Source: Paracoccaceae bacterium
GTDB lineage: Bacteria > Pseudomonadota > Alphaproteobacteria > Rhodobacterales > Rhodobacteraceae
Assembly: GCA_024226455.1 (NCBI GenBank)
Contig: JAAELR010000071.1
Coordinates: 1-64,000, forward strand
Reading direction: 5' to 3'
DNA: 64,000 bases
In this document: positions 45,598 to 54,427 of the stretch, piece after piece
Layout of the letters: each line of letters begins with the position of its first letter
Numbering within the stretch: the first letter of the stretch is position 1
The notes under the pieces: model-generated
Told to the model about the DNA's origin: nothing
The model's database searches: none
The model's input: the letters and a program-made list of their open reading frames with translations, nothing else
Made by a program: the position numbers and the translations under genes

Positions 45598-46121
45598 ACG
45601 GTCTGCTTTTGGAATTCGCCGGCCGCATGGCCGACAGCGGCGCCAGACAACTGCCGGAAAACTTTCAGCAATTGGCGGTGAACGCGCAGTTCTTCGTGAA
45701 AACCCGGATGGCGGGCAGCGATCTTGGCAAGGCGCTGGGCCTGGTGAAGAACTATCGGGTGAACCTGAAAAAGGGCCGCATCACGCTGGAATTCGAAACC
45801 CGCCCCGACATTTCGGCCGACGCCCAGATCGCCGGCACCTATTCCGACGACGGCACTTTCATGTGGGGCTGGAGCCACCCGGAGGTGCCCGAGCCGATGC
45901 AGGCCGCCGCCTGGGCGGTGCAGCAATTCGGCGACCGGCAGGAGATCGAGCAACTGCTGACCCGCGGCGGTCAGACCGATGCCGGTCTGCTGGACAAATA
46001 CCTTGCCATCTGTGCCTACATATCGAACGCCGACGGTGTGTTCCTGGGCGACCATGGCGGCGGCGGCAAGGTGTGTGTCTGCATCTATCAGGGCGATCAG
46101 TTGAAGGCGCTTGCCCAATGA
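45594..46121 (+). CDS. DUF6882-like protein embedded in the cobalamin operon
   Basis: 175 residues, overlapping cobJ (ATGA at 45594-45597) and cobM (ATGA at 46118-46121). No signal or membrane segment. The FMWGWSHPEVPEPMQAAAWA block is the best family match (DUF6882-like), and GKVCVCIYQGD at the C-terminus has a C-x-C pair. No enzymatic motif is visible. Double coupling to B12 genes argues for expression in step with CobJ and CobM, but not for a specific reaction. Confidence 0.72.
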   Translation: MNGLLLEFAGRMADSGARQLPENFQQLAVNAQFFVKTRMAGSDLGKALGLVKNYRVNLKKGRITLEFETRPDISADAQIAGTYSDDGTFMWGWSHPEVPEPMQAAAWAVQQFGDRQEIEQLLTRGGQTDAGLLDKYLAICAYISNADGVFLGDHGGGGKVCVCIYQGDQLKALAQ

Positions 46122-46888
46122 CCGTCTATTTCATCGGGGCGGGGCCGGGGGATCCGGAGCTTTTGACGCTGAAGGCGGCGCGGCTGATCGGCGCCTGCCC
46201 GGTCTGTCTTTATGCCGGATCCCTGGTTCCGGTCGGGGTGGTGGCGCGGGCGCCTGCGGGTGCGCGGGTAATGGATACCGCGACGATGACGCTGGACCAG
46301 ACCCATGCCGAGATCGTGGCGGCGCAGTCGCGGGGCCAGGACGTGGCACGGGTGCATTCGGGCGACCCGTCGCTATATGGCGCGATCGCCGAGCAGATAC
46401 GTTTGCTGGAGGCCGCCGGTATCGGGTTCGAGATCGTGCCGGGCGTGCCCGCCTATGCCGCCGCCGCCGCCGCGCTGGGGCAGGAGCTGACCATTCCGGA
46501 GGTGGCGCAATCGATCGTGCTGACGCGGATGTCGATGAAATCGACCTCGATGCCTGCCGGCGAGACGCTGGAGAACTTCGCCCGTACCGGAGCGACCCTG
46601 GCCATCCATCTGGGCGTCAGGGCGCTGCGTGAGATCGAGCGCCGCCTGAGCCCGTATTACGGGGCCGAGTGTCCCGTCGTGGTGGCCTACCGTGTCGGCT
46701 GGCCGGACCAGATGTTGATTCGCGGCACCCTGGCGGATATCCACCCCAAGGTACGGGCCGAAAAGATCACCCGCACCGCGCTGATCCTGATCGGACCGGC
46801 ACTGGGGCGGCTGCGCGATTTCCGCGACAGCGCGCTTTATGACCCGGCCCAGCCGCATGTTCTGCGCCCGAAAGCCGCCCCGCGTTAG
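46118..46888 (+). CDS. cobM: Precorrin-4 C11-methyltransferase
   Basis: 256 residues. TVYFIGAGPGDPELLTLKAARL, YAGSLVP, VHSGDPSLYGAIAEQIRLL, VPGVPAYAAAAAALGQELT and MPAGETL identify CobM/CbiF. Methylates C11 of precorrin-4. Last gene of the operon in this window; precorrin-6A reductase, a,c-diamide synthase and cobaltochelatase are absent and must lie elsewhere if the pathway is complete. Confidence 0.95.
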   Translation: MTVYFIGAGPGDPELLTLKAARLIGACPVCLYAGSLVPVGVVARAPAGARVMDTATMTLDQTHAEIVAAQSRGQDVARVHSGDPSLYGAIAEQIRLLEAAGIGFEIVPGVPAYAAAAAALGQELTIPEVAQSIVLTRMSMKSTSMPAGETLENFARTGATLAIHLGVRALREIERRLSPYYGAECPVVVAYRVGWPDQMLIRGTLADIHPKVRAEKITRTALILIGPALGRLRDFRDSALYDPAQPHVLRPKAAPR

Positions 46889-46996
46889 CCGTGCGGCGGT
46901 GCATGCCGGGGCTCGCAAACGCCATATTAAGGAAGGTGAGGTTGACTGGCGGGGTTTTTGCACCCGATAGTTACCGGGGAACGAGGGGAATGCATC

Positions 46997-47344
46997 ATGT
47001 CGGAGTTTCTGCCCAAAGAGGTTCGTGAGGGGCTGGAGGCGGCGCGCAAGGCCGCGCTGCGCCGCCGCAGCCGCCTGCGGGTGATGGCAGGCGAGACCAG
47101 TCATCCGGTGCTGCGGTTCTGGGAGGACGGCTTTGCCCTGGATGCCGCGGACGCGCCACATCTGCGCGGGCTGGTCGATCTGTTCAATGGCGGGGTGCAT
47201 CTTTACCAGTGCCTGATCGTCGCCAGTTCCGAAGAGAACGGCGAGATGATCTATGAGTTCAAGCGCGCCACAGAGGCGGTGGACAAGGCGCCGCTGGATT
47301 TCTATCGCGACGAAAACGCGCCGATCGCGCTGTTGCCAGGGTAG
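46997..47344 (+). CDS. Conserved small protein of unknown function
   Basis: 115 residues from MSEFLPKEVREGLEAARK; an in-frame ATG at 46958 is less likely. Basic N-terminal helix (RKAALRRRSRLRVMAGE), then LRFWEDGFALDAADAPHLRGLVDLFNG and YQCLIVASSEENGEMIYEFKR. No transmembrane segment. The layout (helix, then a short beta-sandwich with LRGLVDLYDG-like block) resembles a Rhodobacterales-specific family, without function. A hairpin terminator follows at 47376. Confidence 0.75.
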   Translation: MSEFLPKEVREGLEAARKAALRRRSRLRVMAGETSHPVLRFWEDGFALDAADAPHLRGLVDLFNGGVHLYQCLIVASSEENGEMIYEFKRATEAVDKAPLDFYRDENAPIALLPG

Positions 47345-47375
47345 GAATCGAACCGGCTTGGCCGGTCCGACGGTG

Positions 47376-47394
47376 TCGGGGGCCTTGCCCCCGA
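47376..47394. terminator. Hairpin between convergent genes
   Basis: A perfect 8-bp stem TCGGGGGC/GCCCCCGA with a 3-base loop, between the stops of the gene at 46997 (+) and the L,D-transpeptidase gene (-). A plausible bidirectional terminator, though without a T-run. Confidence 0.5.
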
Positions 47395-47445
47395 ACCCCC
47401 ACCCCGTATTCGAAACCAATAATCAAGACCTTGGCTGGCTCCGGG

Positions 47446-47988
47446 TCAGGGGCGGATTTCAACCTGGGTACCGGTCGGCGCGATGCGCCAGAGCGCCTCG
47501 ATTTCGGCGTTCGAGACGGCGATGCAGCCGGCTGTCCAGTCCCATGGAAGGGTAGTCAGGCGCCCGGCGCCGTTCGGCTGGCCGTGGATGAAGATGTCGC
47601 CGCCCGGATCGCTGCCTTCGGCCCGGGCCCGGGCGATGTCGGCGGGGTGGGGATAGTCGAGGCCCAGCGATAGGTGATAGGCGCTGGCCGGGTTGCGACG
47701 GTCGATGCGGAAATGCCCCTCGGGGGTTTTGCCGTCGCCTTCTTGGCGCTTGTCGCCCTGGGGCGCGAAGCCCAGCGCGATGTCGACCCGCAGCAGTTCG
47801 TCGCCGTTGCGAAAGGCGGTCAGGAGGCGGGCGGATTTCTCTATCACCAGCAGGTCGGCCCGTTCGGCTGCGGGGGCCAGACCGGGCACAGAAGGGCGCG
47901 GGCCAAAGCGGTCATGGAGGACGAGGGCGACGACCCCCGCGGCAGCGGTCAGCGCCGCCAGCAAGATCCACCTGAGCGCCGGCCTCAT
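47446..47988 (-). CDS. L,D-transpeptidase (YkuD) family protein
   Basis: 180 residues. An N-terminal membrane anchor (LRWILLAALTAAAGVVALVL) precedes a YkuD domain: KTPEGHFRI, FIHGQPN (His) and DWTAGCIAVSNAEIE with the catalytic Cys. Cross-links or trims peptidoglycan, or attaches protein to it. Starts at ATG 47988, overlapping the PatB stop (ATGA). Confidence 0.9.
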   Translation of the reverse strand: MRPALRWILLAALTAAAGVVALVLHDRFGPRPSVPGLAPAAERADLLVIEKSARLLTAFRNGDELLRVDIALGFAPQGDKRQEGDGKTPEGHFRIDRRNPASAYHLSLGLDYPHPADIARARAEGSDPGGDIFIHGQPNGAGRLTTLPWDWTAGCIAVSNAEIEALWRIAPTGTQVEIRP

Positions 47989-49157
47989 TGCAGGTCGGCG
48001 AACGCGCCCTGCAATCGTTCGACCGCCTCAACCACCAGCGACCGCGAGGCGGCAAGGTTGAACCGCATGAAGCTTTCGCCGCCGCTGCCAAAGCTGGGGC
48101 CCGGCGAGGCGGCGATTTTGGCGGTGTCGCGGATGCGGGCCTGGAATTCCTCTGGCGCCATGCCGGTGCCGGAGAAATCGACCCAGGCGAGATAGGTGGA
48201 CTGCAGCGGCATCGACCAGACACCGGGGATGGCGTTCACGCCGGAGTCAAAGATCTGCCGGTTGCCGTCGAGATGGGTGATCTGCTCATCGGCCCAGGCC
48301 GCGCCTTGGGGCGAATAGGCGGCGTGGATCATGGTGACGCCCATGGACGATGCGCCATAGTCGATCTGGCGCTGGCACTGCTGCATGGTGGCGCGCAGGT
48401 CCGGATCGGGAATGATCATGTTGCCGGTGCGCAGCCCTGCGATATTGAAGGTCTTGGAGGCCGCGGTCAGATAGACGGTGCGGGCGCGGCCTTCGGGCAC
48501 AGCGACGTCCGTCGGGACAAAGCTGTTGCCGGGCAGTATCAGGTCGTGGTGGATCTCGTCAGAGATCAGCAGCAGCCCGTTGCGTTCGGCGAACCGGGAC
48601 ACTTCGCGCAATTCCTGCGCGGTCCAGATCCGGCCCGAAGGGTTCTGCGGCGAGCACCAGATCAGGATCTTTTCGCGCCCGGTCAGGCATTTCTGCGCCT
48701 CGTCCAGATCGAGCGCATAGGTCTCGCCGTCGCGCACCAGCGGGCACTCGGTGACCACGCGGCCGGTCTTTTTGATCTTGTTGGCGAACTCGTGGTAAAC
48801 CGGCGGGAAGATCGCCACGGCGTCGCCCGGTTCGCTCCAGGCGCCGATGGACAGGGCGATGGCGTTGCCCAGGCCTTGCGAGGTCAGCACCCAGTCGGGA
48901 TCGACCTGCCAACCGTGGCGGGTCTGCATCCACCAGGCGACGGCGTCCTTGTATTCGGGGTAATCCCAGGAGTAGCCGAACACGCCATGTTCGGCGGCGG
49001 CGCGCACCGCAGCGCGCACGCAAGGCGCGGTGGCATAGTCGGAATCGGCGGTCCACATGGCCAACCCGTCCTGCGGCGAGACGCCGAACAGGTCTTGCAT
49101 CTTGTCCCATTTCGCCGATTGGGTTCCGCGGCGGTCGATACGTTCGAACAGGCTCAT
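47985..49157 (-). CDS. MalY/PatB-type PLP-dependent C-S lyase/aminotransferase
   Basis: 390 residues from MSLFERIDRRGTQSAKWD. PLP Lys in TAASKTFNIAGLR; IWCSPQNPSGRIW, LLISDEIHHDLI and the C-terminal Arg region FMRFNLA complete the fold-type I site. PatB/MalY enzymes cleave cystathionine or cysteine conjugates. Coupled to the L,D-transpeptidase by ATGA. Divergent from def at 49259, with 101 bases between starts. Confidence 0.9.
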   Translation of the reverse strand: MSLFERIDRRGTQSAKWDKMQDLFGVSPQDGLAMWTADSDYATAPCVRAAVRAAAEHGVFGYSWDYPEYKDAVAWWMQTRHGWQVDPDWVLTSQGLGNAIALSIGAWSEPGDAVAIFPPVYHEFANKIKKTGRVVTECPLVRDGETYALDLDEAQKCLTGREKILIWCSPQNPSGRIWTAQELREVSRFAERNGLLLISDEIHHDLILPGNSFVPTDVAVPEGRARTVYLTAASKTFNIAGLRTGNMIIPDPDLRATMQQCQRQIDYGASSMGVTMIHAAYSPQGAAWADEQITHLDGNRQIFDSGVNAIPGVWSMPLQSTYLAWVDFSGTGMAPEEFQARIRDTAKIAASPGPSFGSGGESFMRFNLAASRSLVVEAVERLQGAFADLQ

Positions 49158-49258
49158 GAATGTCGTCCTTGGGCTATGTCGCGGTGAAACGGTAACGAAA
49201 CTGTCGGCAGGCGCAAGGCACATTGCGTCGCGAGCGGGCATGACCTACATGCAGCCCC

Positions 49259-49780
49259 ATGACGCTGAGAAACATCATCATTCACCCCGATCCACGGTTG
49301 AAAAAGCACTGCGCGCAAGTGCCAGAGATCTCTGCCGGGTTGCGCAAGCTGGCCGACGACATGCTGCAGACCATGTATGACGCGCCGGGCATCGGGCTGG
49401 CGGCGCCGCAGGTGGGCGAACTGATCCGGCTGATCGTGATGGATGCGGTCAAGGAAGAGGGCGCCGCGGCGCGGCCGATGGCGCTGTTCAACCCCGAGGT
49501 CACCTGGGTCTCGGAGGAAATGAACACCTACGAAGAGGGCTGCCTGTCCATCCCCGAGCAGTTCGCCGAGGTCGAGCGCCCCGCCGAGGTGCGGGTGCGC
49601 TGGACGAATGTCGACGGCAAACAACAGCAAGAGCAATTCGGCGGGCTGTGGGCCACCTGCGTGCAGCACGAGATCGACCATTTGGATGGCAAGCTATTCA
49701 TCGACTATCTCAAGCCTCTGCGCCGCCAGATGATCACCCGCAGGATGGTCAAGCTGAAACGGGAACGGGCCCGGGCTTGA
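49259..49780 (+). CDS. def: Peptide deformylase, canonical copy
   Basis: 173 residues. All three motifs are intact: GIGLAAPQ (44-51), EGCLS (93-97, metal Cys95) and HEIDH (137-141, two metal His and catalytic Glu). Removes the formyl group from N-formyl-Met. The stop overlaps the TTG start of a second copy (TTGA at 49777-49780). It heads three tandem coupled paralogues. Confidence 0.95.
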   Translation: MTLRNIIIHPDPRLKKHCAQVPEISAGLRKLADDMLQTMYDAPGIGLAAPQVGELIRLIVMDAVKEEGAAARPMALFNPEVTWVSEEMNTYEEGCLSIPEQFAEVERPAEVRVRWTNVDGKQQQEQFGGLWATCVQHEIDHLDGKLFIDYLKPLRRQMITRRMVKLKRERARA

Positions 49781-50238
49781 GCGTGCTGCCGATCTTGCAG
49801 CATCCGCATGCGACCCTGCGCAAGACCTGCGAACGGGTAGACCGGTTTGATTCGGAAATCCGGGATTTGGCCGCGCATATGCTGGAGACAATGTATGCCG
49901 CCAAGGGCCGGGGACTGGCCGCGCCGCAGGTGGATGTGCCGATCCGGCTTTTTGTCATGGATGCCGGGTGGAAAGACGGAGAGCGCACGCCGCTGATCTG
50001 TGCAAACCCGTCTGTCGTCGCGCTGGGCGCCGAGGTTCGGACCTGCGAGGAACAATGCCTGTCCATCCCCGACCATCCCGTTGGCGTGACGCGCCCGGCC
50101 CGGGTTGTGATGCGCTGGCACGATCTGCATGCCAGGGCACATGAAGCCGAACTGAGCGGAGCCGCCGCGGTGATTGCCCGGCATGAGGCCGATCATCTTG
50201 AGGGCCGGCAGATCCTTGACTTCATCGGTGAACCATGA
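49777..50238 (+). CDS. Peptide deformylase paralogue 2
   Basis: 153 residues from TTG 49777 (GTG at 49783 possible). Motif I GRGLAAPQ (44-51) and motif III HEADH (136-140) are intact; motif II reads EQCLS rather than EGCLS, keeping the metal Cys. Probably active but with altered pocket, as in other type-3-like deformylases where the Gly is replaced. The stop overlaps the third copy (ATGA at 50235-50238). Confidence 0.85.
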   Translation: MSVLPILQHPHATLRKTCERVDRFDSEIRDLAAHMLETMYAAKGRGLAAPQVDVPIRLFVMDAGWKDGERTPLICANPSVVALGAEVRTCEEQCLSIPDHPVGVTRPARVVMRWHDLHARAHEAELSGAAAVIARHEADHLEGRQILDFIGEP

Positions 50239-50729
50239 CCGTCCGCCCCTGCATTGCGTGGCCCGACAAGCGGTTACGCAGCCCGGCGGAACCCATCGAG
50301 ACGATCACAGACAAGATCCGCGCCATCTGGGACGACATGATCGACACCATGGAGGCGATGCCCGGCGTCGGGCTTGCCGCGCCGCAGATCGGGGTGATGC
50401 TGCGGCTGGCTGTGGTGGACGCCTCGGACCAACGCGGCAAGGCGGTGCGCATGGCCAATCCCGAACTGATCGACATGTCCGACGAGCTGCGCGCGCATGA
50501 GGAAGCCAGCCCCAACCTGCCCGGCACCTCGGCCCGGCTGGAACGCCCCGCCAGAGTGATGGTGCGCTATCTCAATCCGCAAGGCATGATCGACAGACGT
50601 GAATTCGAGGGGCTCTGGGCGACAAGCGTGCAACACCAGATCGACCATCTGAACGGGCGCATGTTCTTCGACAATCTCAGCCGTACCAAACGCGCCATGC
50701 TGCTGAAGAAGGCCGCCAAGCGGCGCTAG
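50235..50729 (+). CDS. Peptide deformylase-like paralogue 3, metal site lost
   Basis: 164 residues. Motif I GVGLAAPQ is perfect, but motif II has become EEASPNLPG, without the metal Cys, and motif III reads HQIDH, with the catalytic Glu replaced by Gln. The fold should persist; deformylase activity should not. The frame is intact and well preserved, which suggests a retained non-enzymatic role (binding the ribosome or nascent chain) rather than decay. Coupled to copy 2 by ATGA. Confidence 0.85.
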   Translation: MTVRPCIAWPDKRLRSPAEPIETITDKIRAIWDDMIDTMEAMPGVGLAAPQIGVMLRLAVVDASDQRGKAVRMANPELIDMSDELRAHEEASPNLPGTSARLERPARVMVRYLNPQGMIDRREFEGLWATSVQHQIDHLNGRMFFDNLSRTKRAMLLKKAAKRR

Positions 50730-50850
50730 GACAGGCCCGCTCGCCCCCGGGGCCGCGAGATCTTGACGCCGCCTGCGGTTTTCGTTGGCGTTCGGGCGGG
50801 TCTGTTGGCAGGGTTTGCCCGAGATCGGGGGACCGGGAGGAGAGATCAAA

Positions 50851-52074
50851 ATGGCGTTCGAATTCGGCTCATTCCTGTCACAGGTCGCAAGCGGCGAGGC
50901 GAAACCCTTTGTCGGCTACCCGCCCTTTCATTTCGTAGGCGGCAATATCGATGAACCGACGGTTCCGGCCGATGCGCTGGCCGACGCGCTGGGCGATGTG
51001 ATCAGAAAGCACGGGGCTTCGATGGGCAAATACGGGATGGAATGCGGCCCGCAGGGTTATCTGCCGCTGCGCGAATTCATCTGCGGCATGCTGCGGCGCC
51101 GCGCCGGCATGACCGTGGCGCCCGGCGAGGTTCTGATCGCCACCGGATCGCTGCAGGCCATGGACCTGGTCAACGCGGCCTTGCTGGACAAGGGCGACGT
51201 GGTGCTGCTGGAGGCGGGCAATTACTCTGGCGCGCTCAGCCGGTTTCGGGCGCTGGGGGTGGACTATGTCGGGGTAGAGCTTGACCGGGACGGCATGCGC
51301 ATGGACGCGCTGGAGAGGGCGCTTTCGGATCTGGCCGGGCAGGGGCGCAAGCCAAAGTTCATCTACACGATCCCGACCATCCAGAACCCGACCGGGTCAG
51401 TCATGCCTATCGCGCGGCGGCACCAGATGCTGGCGCTGGCCCGTAAATTCGGCGTGCCGATCTTCGAGGACGATTGTTATGCCGATCTGGTGTTCTCGGG
51501 CAGCCGCCCGCCGGCGATCCATGGGCTCGACGACGGGGGGCAGGTGATTTACTGCGGCACCTTTTCCAAGACCGTCGCCCCGGCGCTGCGCGTCGGCTAT
51601 CTGGTGGCGCCCTGGCCACTGATGGGCCGCATCCTGCCGCTAAAGACCGACGCGGGCAGCGGGGCGCTGGAACAGCTGGTGCTGGCCGAGTATCTGCCGG
51701 CGCATTTCGACGCGCATGTCGCCGAATTGCTGCCGATGCTGCAGCAGAAGGCCGACACGCTGTGCGCCGCGCTGGATGAGCATTTCGGGGCCAGCGTGGA
51801 ATACGACCGCCCTGTCGGCGGCATTTATCTGTGGGTGACCCTGCCCGAAAACGTCGATACTGACGGGCTGTTTCAGGTGGCGCTGGAACAGGGGGTAGAG
51901 ATCAACCCCGGATCGCAATGGACAACCGATGGCGCGGCGAACCGGCACCGCATGCGGCTTTGTTTCGGCCACGCGCCGGTCGAGACCATCAAGGACGGTA
52001 TCGCCCGGCTGGCGGATGCCTGTTTTGCAGAGTTCGGGGTGCCGGTGCGCAGCGGCAACGTCGGGCGGGATTAG
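50851..52074 (+). CDS. PLP-dependent aminotransferase, fold type I (LysN/2-aminoadipate-type)
   Basis: 407 residues from MAFEFGSFLSQVAS; ribosome site GGAGGAG upstream. Family blocks: YGMECGPQGYLPLREFI, LIATGSLQAMDLVNAAL, PTIQNPTGSVMP, FEDDCYADL and the PLP Lys in YCGTFSKTVAPALRVGY. This is the domain of MocR/LysN aminotransferases without the GntR DNA-binding part. Substrate unknown. Convergent with the SDR gene. Confidence 0.9.
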   Translation: MAFEFGSFLSQVASGEAKPFVGYPPFHFVGGNIDEPTVPADALADALGDVIRKHGASMGKYGMECGPQGYLPLREFICGMLRRRAGMTVAPGEVLIATGSLQAMDLVNAALLDKGDVVLLEAGNYSGALSRFRALGVDYVGVELDRDGMRMDALERALSDLAGQGRKPKFIYTIPTIQNPTGSVMPIARRHQMLALARKFGVPIFEDDCYADLVFSGSRPPAIHGLDDGGQVIYCGTFSKTVAPALRVGYLVAPWPLMGRILPLKTDAGSGALEQLVLAEYLPAHFDAHVAELLPMLQQKADTLCAALDEHFGASVEYDRPVGGIYLWVTLPENVDTDGLFQVALEQGVEINPGSQWTTDGAANRHRMRLCFGHAPVETIKDGIARLADACFAEFGVPVRSGNVGRD

Positions 52075-52097
52075 CCCGCGCCGGCGTCAGGCGGGTG

Positions 52098-52910
52098 TCA
52101 GTGAACCGGTGCCCCCACCGTATCGATCAGGCTGCGCCCGCCATCCACCGTGACGATCTGACCGGTCATGAAGCCAGAGCCATCGGAAGTCAGGAACTGC
52201 ACCGTCTCGGCAACCTCGCTGGCGCTGGCGATGCGGCCCAGCGGCGTGTTGCCGATGATCTTGTCGCGTTTGGTCTCGTCGGCTTTCAGCGAGTCCTTCA
52301 GGCTGGCGCTCATCACGCTGCCGAAGGCAACCGCGTTTACCCTGATCCGGTGCGGAGCCAGCGCCACCGCCATGGACCGTGTCATCTGGTCCAGCGCGGC
52401 ACAACTGACCGAATAGGCCAGCAGTTCGGGATGCGTGCGCCGCGCCGCTATCGAGCTGAGATTGACGATCGAACCCACCGGGCCCTCGGTGCGGCCGTCC
52501 TTTTCGGCCTGCTTGATCATCCGCCGCGCCACCATCTGGGTCAGCCGCAGGCTGGTGATCAGGTTCTGGTTCAGCAGCATCGTCACGGCGTCGTCATCCG
52601 GGTTCAGAGGGTCCGACGGGGCCACCTGACGGCAGGCATTGATCAGTATGTCGACCCCGTCGAAAGCGTCGATGGTGGCCGACAGCAAGTTGGCGATGGT
52701 CAGCTTTTCGCGCAGGTCGCCCGCGAAATAGCGCCTGTTCGAGCCGTCTTTCGCCGCCGCCTTGCCGACCTCCTTGACCAGCCGCTTTTCATCCATATCG
52801 GCAAACACCACATTGGCATCGTGATCGGCGAAATGCCGGGCGATGGCGAGGCCGACACCGTTGGCGGCACCGGTGACGATGGCGGTCTTTCCAGCAATCG
52901 AGAACGACAT
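52098..52910 (-). CDS. Short-chain dehydrogenase/reductase-like protein lacking catalytic Lys
   Basis: 270 residues with a normal NAD(P) loop (TGAANGVGLA, residues 13-22) and the Ser/Tyr pair (NLSS, Tyr166), but the YxxxK motif reads YSVSC (Cys170 for Lys) and the NNAG motif reads INAC. VAFGSVMSASLKDSL and FMTGQIVTVDGG at the C-terminus are typical. With the Lys missing, classical hydride transfer is doubtful. A coordinated change at two sites in an otherwise clean gene suggests a specialised rather than damaged protein. Confidence 0.85.
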   Translation of the reverse strand: MSFSIAGKTAIVTGAANGVGLAIARHFADHDANVVFADMDEKRLVKEVGKAAAKDGSNRRYFAGDLREKLTIANLLSATIDAFDGVDILINACRQVAPSDPLNPDDDAVTMLLNQNLITSLRLTQMVARRMIKQAEKDGRTEGPVGSIVNLSSIAARRTHPELLAYSVSCAALDQMTRSMAVALAPHRIRVNAVAFGSVMSASLKDSLKADETKRDKIIGNTPLGRIASASEVAETVQFLTSDGSGFMTGQIVTVDGGRSLIDTVGAPVH

Positions 52911-52955
52911 TGGGTGTTCAGCCTCCTGATTCCGTTTGGGTGAGGTTAGTCGGTT

Positions 52956-53936
52956 TCAGCGCCTGCCGCGACGGGGCTTTGCCGCGGCGATGATCTTGAA
53001 CCTTGTGTCGCCGGCGATCTCTGCGACCTCGTGGAAACGCAATGCCGCCTCGGTCTCGTAGGGCAGGTGTCGGTTGGCGACCAGCCAGAGCCGGCCATGC
53101 GGTTTCAGCATGGCCGCCGCCGCTGCGATGAAGCCGCGGCCGATATCCGGTTCGGCGGCGCGGGAATTGTGGAAAGGCGGGTTCATCACCACCGCGTCCA
53201 GCAACGTGCCGGGGCGAAAGCACGCAGCATCGGCCCAGTGAAATCGGGCCCGAGGATCGGTGACGTTGCGGCGCGCACAGTCCAGCGCGGCGTGCTCTGC
53301 CTCGACCAGATGCAGCTCTGTAACGCCCTCACGGGTCAGAATCTCCCGGCTCAGATAGCCCCAGCCTGCCCCCAGATCGGCGATACCGCCCGGCAGCTTC
53401 GCGGGTAGCGCGCCGACCAGCAGCGCCGAGCCCGGGTCGATGCCATCGGCGGAAAACAAGCCCGGGCGGGTGACGAAGCCGCCGATATCGCGCTCTTCGG
53501 CCAGCCAGTCGGTGAAATCGCCACCCTGAAAGGCAAAGATCTTGCCATGGGCCTTTGAGATTACCTCTGCCACCGTGGCGCGCTTGCGGATGTCGCGCAG
53601 CAGGCTTTCGACCCCGTGGGTCTTGACCCCGTCGATCACCACCGGTCCCACAGTCAGCGCCCGGGCCCGCGCCACCAGATGCCGCGCCTCGGCCTTGGCG
53701 CGGGGCAGGCAGATCACGGCCATGGCATAGACGTCCTGCGGCGCGGTGCCGGTGTCATATCCTTGCGCGGCGAATGCGTCGTGATCGGGCCGGAAGCCCT
53801 GGATCACATGAACCCGCTCCCGCGGCAGGGCCGACAGATCGGCCCCGGCACGCGGGCGGAACACCGCGATGCGACCCTCGGGCGGGATCGTGACGGCGCC
53901 GCTTTCGATGGCGGATGTCAGGCGTGGAGAGGACAT
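52956..53936 (-). CDS. rsmC: Class I SAM-dependent methyltransferase, RsmC-like
   Basis: 326 residues. An N-terminal degenerate half (1-~155) precedes a C-terminal Rossmann methyltransferase: GGIADLGAGWGYLSREIL (SAM loop) and the VVMNPPFHNSR catalytic motif, as in RsmC, which methylates G1207 of 16S rRNA. Overall architecture (two methyltransferase-like halves) matches the family. 45 bases upstream of the SDR start on the same strand; 19 bases from clpS. Confidence 0.85.
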   Translation of the reverse strand: MSSPRLTSAIESGAVTIPPEGRIAVFRPRAGADLSALPRERVHVIQGFRPDHDAFAAQGYDTGTAPQDVYAMAVICLPRAKAEARHLVARARALTVGPVVIDGVKTHGVESLLRDIRKRATVAEVISKAHGKIFAFQGGDFTDWLAEERDIGGFVTRPGLFSADGIDPGSALLVGALPAKLPGGIADLGAGWGYLSREILTREGVTELHLVEAEHAALDCARRNVTDPRARFHWADAACFRPGTLLDAVVMNPPFHNSRAAEPDIGRGFIAAAAAMLKPHGRLWLVANRHLPYETEAALRFHEVAEIAGDTRFKIIAAAKPRRGRR

Positions 53937-53955
53937 GGGATACCGGGCCTTTGCC

Positions 53956-54297
53956 CTATTCCCTTTCCATGGTGCATTGCAGCGGATGCTGGTGGCGGCG
54001 GGCCAAGTCCATCACCTGGCCCACCTTGGTCTCGGCAATCTCGAAGGCAAAGACGCCGACCACGGCGACGCCCTTCTTGTGCACAGTCAGCATAAGCTCG
54101 AAGGCCTGGGCATGGTTCATGCCGAAAAACCGCTCCAGCACAAGCACCACGAACTCCATCGGCGTGAAGTCGTCGTTCAGCAACATCACCTTGTAAAGCG
54201 GCGGGCGCCTGGTTTTGGTGCGGGTTTCGACCGCGACGCCGGTGCCGCCATCCTCGCGGTCGTGTTTGTCCGACATGGATGTGGGAAAGGTCATCAT
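53956..54297 (-). CDS. clpS: ATP-dependent Clp protease adaptor ClpS
   Basis: 113 residues. [20 protein letters not shown] holds the N-degron pocket, and [21 protein letters not shown] the rest of the domain. Delivers N-end-rule substrates to ClpAP. Start at ATG 54297, with GGAG 9 nt upstream; a later ATG at 54276 is possible. clpA is not in the window. Divergent from the HAD gene at 54428. Confidence 0.93.
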   Translation of the reverse strand: MMTFPTSMSDKHDREDGGTGVAVETRTKTRRPPLYKVMLLNDDFTPMEFVVLVLERFFGMNHAQAFELMLTVHKKGVAVVGVFAFEIAETKVGQVMDLARRHQHPLQCTMERE

Positions 54298-54427
54298 GCC
54301 CGGCTACTCCGAAATACCGACTCTGCTAGTACTGAAGGCGACTATATAAGCGGTTGGTTCCGTGTGAAAAGGGGTGGATGGCAGGCGGGGCGATTCGCGC
54401 CTGGCGGAATGCACGGAAAGATCTGCG

